Below are positions 52,487 to 61,854 of a stretch of 64,000 nt of DNA, one piece after another (positions within the stretch are counted from its first letter, which is position 1; the number at the start of each line of letters is the position of its first letter). Both the position numbers and the translations under genes were made by a program. The notes below the pieces were generated by a model. That model was not told the origin of the DNA. It ran no database searches and saw only the letters and a program-made list of their open reading frames with translations. The DNA comes from Kribbella rubisoli. Its GTDB lineage: Bacteria > Actinomycetota > Actinomycetes > Propionibacteriales > Kribbellaceae. Location of the stretch: the NCBI RefSeq assembly GCF_004217145.1, contig NZ_SHKR01000001.1, positions 55,583-119,582 of the forward strand, given 5' to 3'.

Positions 52487-53563
52487 ATGCGACTGCCTGT
52501 CATGCCGCCGGTCAAACCGATGCTCGCCAAGCCGGTGAAGGAGATCCCGCGCGGCGAGATGAGCTACGAGCCCAAGTGGGACGGGTTCCGCTCCATCATC
52601 TTCCGCGACGGCGACGAGGTGGAGATCGGCAGCCGGAACGAGAAGCCGATGACGCGGTACTTCCCCGAGCTGGTCGAGGCGGTGAAGGCGAATCTGCCCG
52701 AGCGCTGCGCGATCGACGGCGAGATCATCGTGATCGGCGAGTCCGGCGACCGGCTCGACTTCGAGGTGCTGCAGCAGCGCATCCACCCGGCCGCGAGCCG
52801 CGTGAACATGCTGTCCGAGAAGACCCCGGCCCGGTTCGTCGCGTTCGATCTGCTCGCACTCGGTGACGACGACTACATGGAGCGACCGTTCGCCGAGCGT
52901 CGTACGGCGCTGATCGACGCGCTCGCCGGCGTGAAGGCGCCGATCCACGTCACCCCGGCGACGGCCGACCACGAGATCGCGGCGCAGTGGTTCGAGCAGT
53001 TCGAGGGTGCCGGCCTGGACGGACTGATCGCGAAGCCCCTCGACGGCACCTACATCCCGGACAAGCGGACGATGTTCAAGATCAAGCCGGAGCGGACGGC
53101 GGACTGCGTCGTCGCCGGGTACCGCGTGCACAAGAGCGGCGAGGACCGGATCGGCTCACTCCTGCTCGGGCTGTACAACGAGGACGGCACGCTCGCGAGC
53201 GTCGGCGTGATCGGCGCGTTCCCGCTCGAGCGACGCAAGGAGCTGTTCCAGGAGATGCAGCCGCTCGTCACGACCTTCGACGAGCACCCGTGGGCCTGGG
53301 CCAAGCAGGAGGAAGGCGTCCGTACGCCGCGCAACGCCGAAGGCAGCCGCTGGCAGGCCGGCAAGGACCTGTCCTTCGTGCCCTTGCGGCCCGAGCTCGT
53401 CGTCGAGGTTCGGTACGACCACATGGAAGGCATCCGCTTCCGCCACACCGCCCAGTTCGTCCGCTGGCGCCCGGACCGTACGCCGGAGTCCTGCACGTAC
53501 GAGCAGTTGGAGGAGCCGGTGAAGTTCGACCTGGCCGACGTGCTTTCCAGCGCCCAACGATGA
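52487..53563 (+). CDS. ATP-dependent DNA ligase, LigC-type
   Basis: This 358-aa ligase has the adenylation motif EPKWDGFR with Lys30 as the AMP acceptor, IDGEIIVIG, LIAKPLDGTYIPDKR, FKIKPERTADCVV (motif V) and an OB fold. LigC/ligase D-like enzymes take part in base excision and gap repair in mycobacteria. There is no Ku or LigD here. It is coupled to the prenyltransferase by ATGA. Confidence 0.92.
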   Translation: MRLPVMPPVKPMLAKPVKEIPRGEMSYEPKWDGFRSIIFRDGDEVEIGSRNEKPMTRYFPELVEAVKANLPERCAIDGEIIVIGESGDRLDFEVLQQRIHPAASRVNMLSEKTPARFVAFDLLALGDDDYMERPFAERRTALIDALAGVKAPIHVTPATADHEIAAQWFEQFEGAGLDGLIAKPLDGTYIPDKRTMFKIKPERTADCVVAGYRVHKSGEDRIGSLLLGLYNEDGTLASVGVIGAFPLERRKELFQEMQPLVTTFDEHPWAWAKQEEGVRTPRNAEGSRWQAGKDLSFVPLRPELVVEVRYDHMEGIRFRHTAQFVRWRPDRTPESCTYEQLEEPVKFDLADVLSSAQR

Positions 53564-54324
53564 AACCCCTCTACCGCCTCTACACAGGCCTGCTCCGGCG
53601 CCAGCTCAAAGGGCTGCCGATGCCGCAGCACGTCGCGATCGCGATGGACGGCAACCGCCGCTGGGCTCGCGGCGAGGGGTACGACGACGTACGCATCGGT
53701 CACCGCTTCGGCGCCGAACACCTCGAGTTCTTCCTGAACTGGTGCGCCGACGCCGGGATCCGCTGCGTGACCGCATGGGTGGCGTCGCCGAGCAACCTGC
53801 GCAAACGCGACGCGGATCAGGTCGATTACCTGATGAACCTGACCGAGACCGTGCTGGCCGACCACGTGCGACGCGACCACCGCTGGCGGCTGCACGTCGC
53901 GGGCCAGCTGGATTTGTTGCCTGACTCAACGGCTCGCGCGCTGAAGGAAGCTGTCGAGGCAACGCGGGACCGCTCCGATGCGGGCGACCTGACCATCGCG
54001 ATCGCCTACAGCGGCAGGCTCGAGGTCGTCGACGCCGTCCGTTCCGTGCTCGACTCCGCGGCGGCCGACGGGCGATCACTCGCCCAGGTCGCCGACGAGC
54101 TCACCGAGGAGGAGATCAGCCGGCATCTCTACGTGCCGGGCCTGCCGGACACCGACCTGGTGATCCGGACGAGCGGCGAGCTGCGCATGTCGGACTTCCT
54201 GCTGTGGCAGGCAACTCGCTCCGAGATCGAGTTCTGCGACCTGTACTGGCCGGCTTTCCGCGAGGTAGATCTGCTCCGCGCGCTCAGGACCTACGGACGC
54301 CGGAGACTGCAACGATCCAGTTGA
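53560..54324 (+). CDS. Isoprenyl (cis-prenyl) transferase
   Basis: This 254-aa UppS-fold enzyme has AMDGNRRWAR (Asp30 for the metal-diphosphate), WVASPSNLRKRD and RTSGELRMSDFLLWQ. Condenses IPP with an allylic diphosphate in the cis configuration; the short/medium/long product class cannot be told. Actinobacteria often have two or more such enzymes for decaprenyl carriers. Confidence 0.9.
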   Translation: MKPLYRLYTGLLRRQLKGLPMPQHVAIAMDGNRRWARGEGYDDVRIGHRFGAEHLEFFLNWCADAGIRCVTAWVASPSNLRKRDADQVDYLMNLTETVLADHVRRDHRWRLHVAGQLDLLPDSTARALKEAVEATRDRSDAGDLTIAIAYSGRLEVVDAVRSVLDSAAADGRSLAQVADELTEEEISRHLYVPGLPDTDLVIRTSGELRMSDFLLWQATRSEIEFCDLYWPAFREVDLLRALRTYGRRRLQRSS

Positions 54325-54390
54325 ATACTTTCGGACCGGTTCGGGGCACTATGGGGGTATACCGACTGGTAAGCATCGGAGGTTTACGCG

Positions 54391-54945
54391 ATGTACGACG
54401 TCGTACTGCTCGTCGAACAGGAACTGTCCGAGCCCGACGCGAAACGCGTCGTCGAACTGCACAACGACATGCCGGAGCCGGTCACGTACCACGTGCTCGT
54501 GCCATGCCACAACGCCGAAGCGGGCGTCGAGGCCTCGATCAGCGCACTCGGTACGGCGGACCTCTACGGGCCGGGACTCGCCGGTCAGCGTGACGACCTC
54601 GCCGAGGCACAGAAGGCGATCGACACCGAGGCCAAGGGCTGCAGCGGACGCAGCGTGCAGCGGCTCCGCGACCTCGGGCAGCACGCCGAAGGCGGAATCT
54701 CGCACGAGCGGCCGATCGACGCCCTCGTCGCCACCGTGAAGCAAGCCCAGGGGCAGGAGGTCATCATCCTGACCCGCCCGCACATCGTGGCCGAGTTCTT
54801 CCACCTGGACTGGACCACGTCGGCGCGCCGGCATCTCGGCGTACCCGTGCTGCATCTGCTCGAGCACGACGCGCAGAAGGCAGCCTCAGTGCGACAGCAG
54901 GGCCGCGTAGGTGACGCCGCCGGCGAGACACGCGATCAGCAATGA
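54391..54945 (+). CDS. Conserved hypothetical protein, USP-like
   Basis: This 184-aa protein follows GGAGGT. It has an alternating beta-alpha look (YHVLVPCHN; IDALVATVKQAQGQEVIIL; LGVPVLHLLEH) suggesting a Rossmann-like or universal stress fold, but no ATP-binding G-x2-G-x9-G motif is clear. The last 60 bp overlap the end of the small membrane gene on the other strand. Confidence 0.6.
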   Translation: MYDVVLLVEQELSEPDAKRVVELHNDMPEPVTYHVLVPCHNAEAGVEASISALGTADLYGPGLAGQRDDLAEAQKAIDTEAKGCSGRSVQRLRDLGQHAEGGISHERPIDALVATVKQAQGQEVIILTRPHIVAEFFHLDWTTSARRHLGVPVLHLLEHDAQKAASVRQQGRVGDAAGETRDQQ

Positions 54946-55062
54946 CAGCGTCGTCCTGACCGCACGCTCACCCGTGCGGCCGTAGTGGCGGCCGTCCTCG
55001 GAGTGGTACGCGACCTTGAAGCCCGCGTACCCCGCTGCGAGAACGAGCGCCAACTTGATCAT
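54886..55062 (-). CDS. Small membrane protein coupled to the ABC exporter
   Basis: This 58-aa protein starts at the ATG that shares one base with the exporter stop (TGATG). It has two hydrophobic helices (MIKLALVLAAGYAGFKVAY; LSLLIACLAGGVTYAALL) joined by a basic loop (SEDGRHYGRTGERAVR). Too short to be called automatically. It may be an accessory subunit of the exporter. Confidence 0.6.
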   Translation of the reverse strand: MIKLALVLAAGYAGFKVAYHSEDGRHYGRTGERAVRTTLSLLIACLAGGVTYAALLSH

Positions 55063-56951
55063 CAGACACCTGCCGCCGTACCAGATTCTGTGAACTGCGT
55101 GTGGTACAGATCAGCGTACTCGCCGCCCGCCGCGAGCAGCTGCTCGTGCGTGCCGCGCTCGACGATGTTGCCGTGGTCAACGACCAGGATCAGGTCGGCG
55201 TCCCGTACGGTCGACAGCCGGTGCGCGATGACCAGCGACGTACGCCCTTCCAGTGCCGTGTCGAGCGCCCGCTGAACGGCGACCTCGGACTCGGAGTCCA
55301 GGTGCGCGGTCGCCTCGTCGAGTACGACGATCTTCGGGGCCTTCAGCAACAACCTGGCGATCGCCAGTCGTTGCCGCTCGCCACCGGACAGCCGGTGACC
55401 ACGATCGCCCACGACCGTGTCGAGACCGTCCGGCAGGCCGGAGACGAGGTCCCAGATCTGGGCCGCGGTCAGCGCGGCGACCATCTCGTCCTCGGTCGCG
55501 TCCGGCTTGGCGTACAGCAGATTGGCGCGGATCGTGTCGTGGAACATGTGCGCGTCCTGCGTGACGTACCCGATCGTGTCGTGCAAGGACTGCAGGGTGA
55601 CGTCTCGAACATCCTGACCGCCGATACGCACCGCTCCCCCGGTCACGTCGTACAAGCGGGCCACCAGATTGGTGATGGTGGTCTTGCCGGCGCCGGACGG
55701 CCCTACCAGCGCGACCATCTGGCCGGGCTGAATCACGAAGCTGACGTCTTCGAGGACCTGAGCCGACACGCGCTTGTCCAGTACGGCGACGGCCTCGAGG
55801 CTCGCCAGTGAGACCTGCTCGGCGGTCGGGTAGGCAAACGCGACATGCTCGAACTCCACGCTCGCTGCATCGTCAGGCAGATCCTCAGCGTCCGGCGCGT
55901 CCTTGATCATCGGCTCCAGATCGAGCACCTCGAAGACCCGCTCAAAGGAGATCAGCGCGGTCATGACGTCGACGCGGATGTTGGACAGCGCAGTCAGCGG
56001 GCCATAGAGCCGGCCGAGCAGGGCGACGAGTGCGAGCAGTGTCCCGATGGTCAGGGTCTGCCGTACGGCGAGGTTGCCGCCCACGCCGTACACCAAGGCC
56101 GTCGCCAGCGCGGCGACCAAGGTCAGCGCCGTGAAGAACACCCGGCCGAGCATCGCGATCCGGATGCCCAGGTCGCGGACGCGGCCGGCGCGCTCGCCGA
56201 AGTCCGCGGTCTCCAGCTGCGGCTTGCCGAACAGCGTGACGAGCAGCGCGCCGCCGACGCTGAACCGCTCGGTCATCGCGCTGGACATCTCGGCGTTCAG
56301 GTTCATCTGCTCGCGCGTCATCGCGGCTAGGCGACGACCGAGGACGCGCGCCGGGATGAGGAAGATCGGCAGCATCAGGATCGCGACCACGGTCAGCTGC
56401 CAGCTCAGCGCGAGCATCGCGCCGACCACCAGGATCAGGCTGATCACGTTCGACACCACGCCGGACAGCGTGGAGGTGAAGGCCTGCTGGGCGCCGATCA
56501 CGTCGTTGTTGAGGCGCGACACGAGCGCGCCGGTCTGCGTCCGGGTGAAGAACGCGACCGGCATCCGCTGGACGTGCGAGAACACCTTGGTCCGCAGGTC
56601 GAAGATCAGCCCCTCCCCGATCCGCGCCGAGAACCAGCGCTGGATCAGACCGAGCAAAGCCTCGAAGACCGCGAGTACGGCGACCACCAGGGCCAGCGCC
56701 GTCACCAGTCCGGCGTTGCCCTTCGAGATCCCGTCGTCGACGATCTTCTTGAACAGCAGCGGCGACGCGATCACCAGCACCGCGGACACGATCACCAGCA
56801 GCAGGAACGCCGCGATGTGCCAGCGGAACGGCCTCGCGAACCGCGCGATCCGCGGCAGCGTGCCCTTCGCCAGCTTCTGCCCGGCGACGGACGCGTCCTG
56901 CCGCCGCCAGCCCATCGCGCCCATGCCGGGCCGCATCATCGGTGACGACAT
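55062..56951 (-). CDS. ABC exporter (fused permease-ATPase)
   Basis: This 629-aa type IV ABC exporter has six N-terminal helices (residues about 40-350) and an ATPase with Walker A GPSGAGKTT, signature LSGGERQR and Walker B VVLDEATAHLD. It resembles homodimeric or half-transporter drug/lipid exporters. It is divergent from the SRPBCC-ArsR operon and shares its intergenic region with two putative ArsR sites. Confidence 0.92.
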   Translation of the reverse strand: MSSPMMRPGMGAMGWRRQDASVAGQKLAKGTLPRIARFARPFRWHIAAFLLLVIVSAVLVIASPLLFKKIVDDGISKGNAGLVTALALVVAVLAVFEALLGLIQRWFSARIGEGLIFDLRTKVFSHVQRMPVAFFTRTQTGALVSRLNNDVIGAQQAFTSTLSGVVSNVISLILVVGAMLALSWQLTVVAILMLPIFLIPARVLGRRLAAMTREQMNLNAEMSSAMTERFSVGGALLVTLFGKPQLETADFGERAGRVRDLGIRIAMLGRVFFTALTLVAALATALVYGVGGNLAVRQTLTIGTLLALVALLGRLYGPLTALSNIRVDVMTALISFERVFEVLDLEPMIKDAPDAEDLPDDAASVEFEHVAFAYPTAEQVSLASLEAVAVLDKRVSAQVLEDVSFVIQPGQMVALVGPSGAGKTTITNLVARLYDVTGGAVRIGGQDVRDVTLQSLHDTIGYVTQDAHMFHDTIRANLLYAKPDATEDEMVAALTAAQIWDLVSGLPDGLDTVVGDRGHRLSGGERQRLAIARLLLKAPKIVVLDEATAHLDSESEVAVQRALDTALEGRTSLVIAHRLSTVRDADLILVVDHGNIVERGTHEQLLAAGGEYADLYHTQFTESGTAAGV

Positions 56952-57007
56952 TCAGTCCCCTCCCCTTCGATAGATCTTCTAACACCTCACGCCGCTCGAG
57001 ACTTCCC

Positions 57008-57068
57008 GCAACTTTTGGTTGCGCATCCGAGCCGTCGTCGTCTACAGTCATGTGCAACAAAAGGTTGC
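57008..57068. promoter_or_regulatory. Pair of GCAAC-N5-GTTGC operators
   Basis: GCAACTTTTGGTTGC (57008-57022) and GCAACAAAAGGTTGC (57054-57068) are two copies of one palindrome with centres 46 bp apart, in the divergent promoter region. The ArsR regulator encoded downstream is the probable ligand-responsive binder. Confidence 0.75.
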
Positions 57069-57083
57069 GAAAGGATGAGGGTA

Positions 57084-57524
57084 ATGACCAGGAGCATCGA
57101 GCGGGAGATTCGGGTGGAGGCTACCCCGGAGGTGGTCTACGAGGTGGTCAGCTCGCCGGAGCACCTGCGCGAGTGGTGGCCGGACGAGGTCGACCTCGAC
57201 CCGAAGCCCGGCGCGACCGGCACGATCACCTTCCGGCAGGACCACGGCAACATGGTCGAGCCGCTGACGGTCGTCGAGGCGGACCCGCCGCGGCGCTTCT
57301 CGTTCCGCTGGGCCTACACCGACGAGCCCGCCACCGCGGAGAACTCGGTGCTGGTCACCTTCGACCTGATCCCGAGCGACGGCGGCACGCTGCTCCGGTT
57401 CGCCGAGACCGGGTTCGACGAGGCCGCCAAGTCCGACGAGCTGCTCGCGGACCACACCAGCGGCTGGGACTACTTCATCCCGCGCATCACGCCGTACGCC
57501 GAGGGGCTGGCGAACCGGCCGTGA
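57084..57524 (+). CDS. SRPBCC (AHSA1-like) protein
   Basis: This 146-aa protein (ATG 57084 after GAGGG; ATG 57075 is the alternative) has a START/AHSA1 fold: IEREIRVEATPEVVYEVVSS, REWWPDEVDLDPKPG and the C-terminal helix. It binds hydrophobic ligands or acts as a co-chaperone-like protein. It is coupled to the ArsR regulator by GTGA. Confidence 0.88.
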   Translation: MTRSIEREIRVEATPEVVYEVVSSPEHLREWWPDEVDLDPKPGATGTITFRQDHGNMVEPLTVVEADPPRRFSFRWAYTDEPATAENSVLVTFDLIPSDGGTLLRFAETGFDEAAKSDELLADHTSGWDYFIPRITPYAEGLANRP

Positions 57525-57865
57525 TCGACGACGAGCTCTGGTCGGCGATCGGTGACCCCACCCGGCGACGGATGCTCGACCTGCTGCTCGCCGACGGCGG
57601 CGGTACGTCGACCAGCCTCAGCGACCAGCTGCCCGTCACCCGCCAGGCGGTCGCCAAGCACCTCGCCGTACTCGACCGGGCCGGGCTGGTGCACTCCGCA
57701 CCGTCCGGACGCGAACGTCGCTACACCGTCGACGAATCGCAGCTCGCCCGCGCGATCAACCAGCTGACCGACGTCACCGACGCCTGGGACCGGCGGCTGC
57801 AGCGCATCAAGCGGATCGCCGAAACGATCCAGAAGACCCGAGACAACACCCGAGACAACAACTGA
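57521..57865 (+). CDS. ArsR family transcriptional regulator
   Basis: This 114-aa winged-helix protein has DPTRRRMLDLLLADGGGTST, TRQAVAKHLAVLDRAGLVHS and the wing GRERRYTVDE. It lacks ArsR metal cysteines, as do the SRPBCC-linked regulators. It lies between two SRPBCC genes and probably binds the two sites in the upstream region. Confidence 0.9.
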   Translation: MIDDELWSAIGDPTRRRMLDLLLADGGGTSTSLSDQLPVTRQAVAKHLAVLDRAGLVHSAPSGRERRYTVDESQLARAINQLTDVTDAWDRRLQRIKRIAETIQKTRDNTRDNN

Positions 57866-57876
57866 GAGGCACAACC

Positions 57877-58320
57877 ATGTACGACATCTTGCATCGCGTC
57901 GGAATCATCGCATCCCCGAACGACGTCTACGCGGCACTCACCACCATCGACGGCCTGGCCGGCTGGTGGACCGAGGACACGACCGGCGATGTCGACGGCG
58001 TCATCGCATTCCGCTTCGCCACGGCCGGCGGGGACGGCTTCGACATGAAGGTCCTCGAAACCACGCCCGGCAAGCTTGTCCGCTGGGAGGTCGTTGGTGG
58101 ACCCGACGAATGGATCGGCACCCACGTCAGCTTCGAGCTCTCCCAGACCGACGAGTACACGATCGTGCTCTTCAAGCAGGAGGGCTGGCGCGAGCCGGTC
58201 GAGTTCATGTACCACTGCAGCACCAAGTGGGCCACGTTCCTGATGAGCCTCAAGCAGTACGTCGAGACCGGCAAGGGCGAGCCCGCGCCGAACGACGTAC
58301 TCGTCAGCAACTGGCACTAA
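57877..58320 (+). CDS. SRPBCC (AHSA1-like) protein
   Basis: This 147-aa protein (HRVGIIASPNDVYAALTTID; GLAGWWTEDTTGD; STKWATFLMSLKQYVETG) is a second START-fold protein, 11 bp after the ArsR stop. It is probably a cotranscribed partner of the first. Its stop overlaps that of the convergent enoyl-CoA hydratase. Confidence 0.88.
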   Translation: MYDILHRVGIIASPNDVYAALTTIDGLAGWWTEDTTGDVDGVIAFRFATAGGDGFDMKVLETTPGKLVRWEVVGGPDEWIGTHVSFELSQTDEYTIVLFKQEGWREPVEFMYHCSTKWATFLMSLKQYVETGKGEPAPNDVLVSNWH

Positions 58321-59087
58321 CCGAGAGCGGCGATCAGTTCCTTCAGGCGCCGGGACTGGGCCTGACGCTCGGCCTCGAGCTGCTCGGTGTAGGTGCGGTC
58401 CGCGGCACCGAGCAGCAAGGCCTTGGTCTCGCGGATCGCACCCGGCAGCGGGCCGAGCAGCGCATCGGTCAGGTCCTTCACCGTCGCCGCCAGCTCATCG
58501 GCCGGTACGACGATGTTGGCCAGACCGATCTCCTTGGCCTCGGCCGCCTCGACCCAGCGGCTTGTCGCGCACAGCTCGAGCGCCCGCGAGTAGCCGACGA
58601 GCTGAACCAGCGGCTGGGTGCCGCCCAGGTCCGGGACCAGGCCGAGAGCCGGCTCGCGCATGCTGAAGCGGGCGTCCGGGGTCACCACTCGCAAGTCGCA
58701 GGCCAGCGCCAGCTGGAACCCGGCGCCGACCGCGTGACCCTGGACCGCCGCGATGCTGATGATCTCCGGGCGTCGCAGCCAGGAGAACCCAGCCTGGAAC
58801 GCGGCGATCAGCTCCAGCAGCTCGGGCTCCGGCTTCGCACCCAGCGTCAGGAGCGGCTCCTGGCCGTCGACGGGATCGCCAACCATCAGACGTCGGTCGA
58901 GGCCGGCCGAGAACGATGGCCCCTCCCCCGACACGACGACGACGCGGACCTCGGGCGGCAACGACGTACCGAAGTCGGCCAAGGCACTCCACATCGCCGG
59001 GGTCTGCGCGTTGCGCACCTCCGGCCGGTCCAGCACCACGCGCGCAACAGGGCCGTCCACCGAGAACCGCAGTCCGAGATCCGTCAT
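58317..59087 (-). CDS. Enoyl-CoA hydratase/isomerase family protein
   Basis: This 256-aa crotonase has VVVVSGEGPSFSAGLD (first oxyanion-hole region), AVQGHAVGAGFQLALACDLRV (second) and PALGLVPDLGGT. The start ATG 59087 is preferred over an upstream extension of low quality. Fatty acid oxidation or a related acyl-CoA pathway is likely, though catalytic Glu residues were not individually checked. A 16-bp palindrome lies just upstream. Confidence 0.88.
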   Translation of the reverse strand: MTDLGLRFSVDGPVARVVLDRPEVRNAQTPAMWSALADFGTSLPPEVRVVVVSGEGPSFSAGLDRRLMVGDPVDGQEPLLTLGAKPEPELLELIAAFQAGFSWLRRPEIISIAAVQGHAVGAGFQLALACDLRVVTPDARFSMREPALGLVPDLGGTQPLVQLVGYSRALELCATSRWVEAAEAKEIGLANIVVPADELAATVKDLTDALLGPLPGAIRETKALLLGAADRTYTEQLEAERQAQSRRLKELIAALG

Positions 59088-59097
59088 GGCACCGGAT

Positions 59098-59112
59098 ATT
59101 ACTCCGGAGTAA

Positions 59113-59113
<1 letters not shown>
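59098..59113. promoter_or_regulatory. Perfect palindrome upstream of the enoyl-CoA hydratase
   Basis: ATTACTCCGGAGTAAT is a 16-bp perfect palindrome 10 bp upstream of the hydratase ATG, ending in the stop codon of the ABC-F gene. TetR-type regulators of fatty acid genes bind sites of this shape. Confidence 0.55.
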
Positions 59114-60711
<1,598 letters not shown>

Positions 60712-60774
60712 CGGGGTTCGCAGGCGTCCTTACGCTAGAGCTTCAGCAGAGTTTGCTGCTCTAGTGTAAGTGGC

Positions 60775-61680
60775 ATGAAATTCAATCCGGATGCGGATCT
60801 CGACACCAGCGGTGTCGAGGACACCCGCGGTAGCGGCGGCGGGCGCGGTGGCGGCCTGCCCGGCGGGATGATCCCGGTCGGTGGCGGCATCGGCGGCATC
60901 ATCCTGCTGGTCGTGATCCTGCTGCTGACCGGCGGCCTGCCAGGCGGAGGTGGCAGCGCCGACGAACCGGTCACGCAGAACACGGCGACCGGCAACCTGA
61001 GTTCCTGCAAGAAGGGCACGGACCTGCAGGCGAACTCGAACTGCCGGTTCGTCTTCTACCAGAACTCGATCGAGAGCTTCTGGGCCGCGGAGCTCCCCCG
61101 GCGCGGCAAGAAGTACACCCGGGCGCCGATGCGCGTCTTCGACGGCTCGGTCAACACCGGCTGCGGCCCGGCCACCAGCGCCGTCGGCCCGTTCTATTGC
61201 CCGCCGGACATGCGTGTGTACCTGGACCTCGGCTTCTTCGAGACGCTGCAGACCGACCTCGGCGCCCGCGGCGGCGAGTTCGCCGAGGCGTACGTCATCG
61301 CGCACGAGTACGGGCACCACATCCAGAACCTGTACGGCATCCTCGACCGGATCAAGACCCGCAACGGCCCGTCCTCGGACTCGGTCCGCTCCGAGTTGCA
61401 GGCCGACTGCCTGGCCGGCATCTGGACCAACCACGCCACCACGGTCCCCAACAAGAGCGGCCAGCCGCTCATCACCGAACTCTCCGACGACGACATCGTC
61501 CGCGGCCTCGACGCCGCCGCCTCCGTCGGCGACGACCGCATCCAGCAGAAGACCCAGGGCCAGGTCACCCCCGAATCCTTCAGCCACGGCACCGCCGCCC
61601 AACGCATGAAGTGGTTCCAGAAAGGTATGGACTCCGGCGACATGACCGCCTGCGACACCTGGTCCGCCAACCCCCTCTGA
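60775..61680 (+). CDS. YpfJ-family neutral zinc metallopeptidase
   Basis: This 301-aa protein has a Gly-rich N-terminal stretch, one transmembrane helix (IGGIILLVVILLL) and a secreted/peri-membrane domain with zinc motif HEYGHH (His177, Glu178, His181), the third ligand probably in ELQADC. Four or more cysteines may form disulfides. A TAGTGT -10-like box close to the ATG suggests a leaderless transcript. Substrate unknown. Confidence 0.9.
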   Translation: MKFNPDADLDTSGVEDTRGSGGGRGGGLPGGMIPVGGGIGGIILLVVILLLTGGLPGGGGSADEPVTQNTATGNLSSCKKGTDLQANSNCRFVFYQNSIESFWAAELPRRGKKYTRAPMRVFDGSVNTGCGPATSAVGPFYCPPDMRVYLDLGFFETLQTDLGARGGEFAEAYVIAHEYGHHIQNLYGILDRIKTRNGPSSDSVRSELQADCLAGIWTNHATTVPNKSGQPLITELSDDDIVRGLDAAASVGDDRIQQKTQGQVTPESFSHGTAAQRMKWFQKGMDSGDMTACDTWSANPL

Positions 61681-61719
61681 CCACCGGCACCCACCGACTC
61701 AGGGCGGATATCCCCTGAA

Positions 61720-61761
61720 GTTGGGGGTTCTCCGCTCGCACACCAGCGGAGAACCCCCAAC
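61720..61761 (+). terminator. Terminator hairpin after the zinc protease
   Basis: GTTGGGGGTTCTCCGCT and its exact complement form a 17-bp stem with an 8-nt loop, 40 nt after the stop. It lies between convergent genes and may serve both. Confidence 0.85.
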
Positions 61762-61854
61762 GCGAGTGGATATCCCCTCGTGTTCGGGCCGCTCAGACGG
61801 ACATGCCGAACCGCCCTGTACCTGGAAGGTGCGGGGCGGTTCTTGCGGGGTCGG

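Noticed and set aside
50968..52866. 632-codon plus-strand frame over the MerR and FHA genes
   Set aside because: It lies opposite well supported minus-strand genes and ends inside the ligase gene in a different frame.
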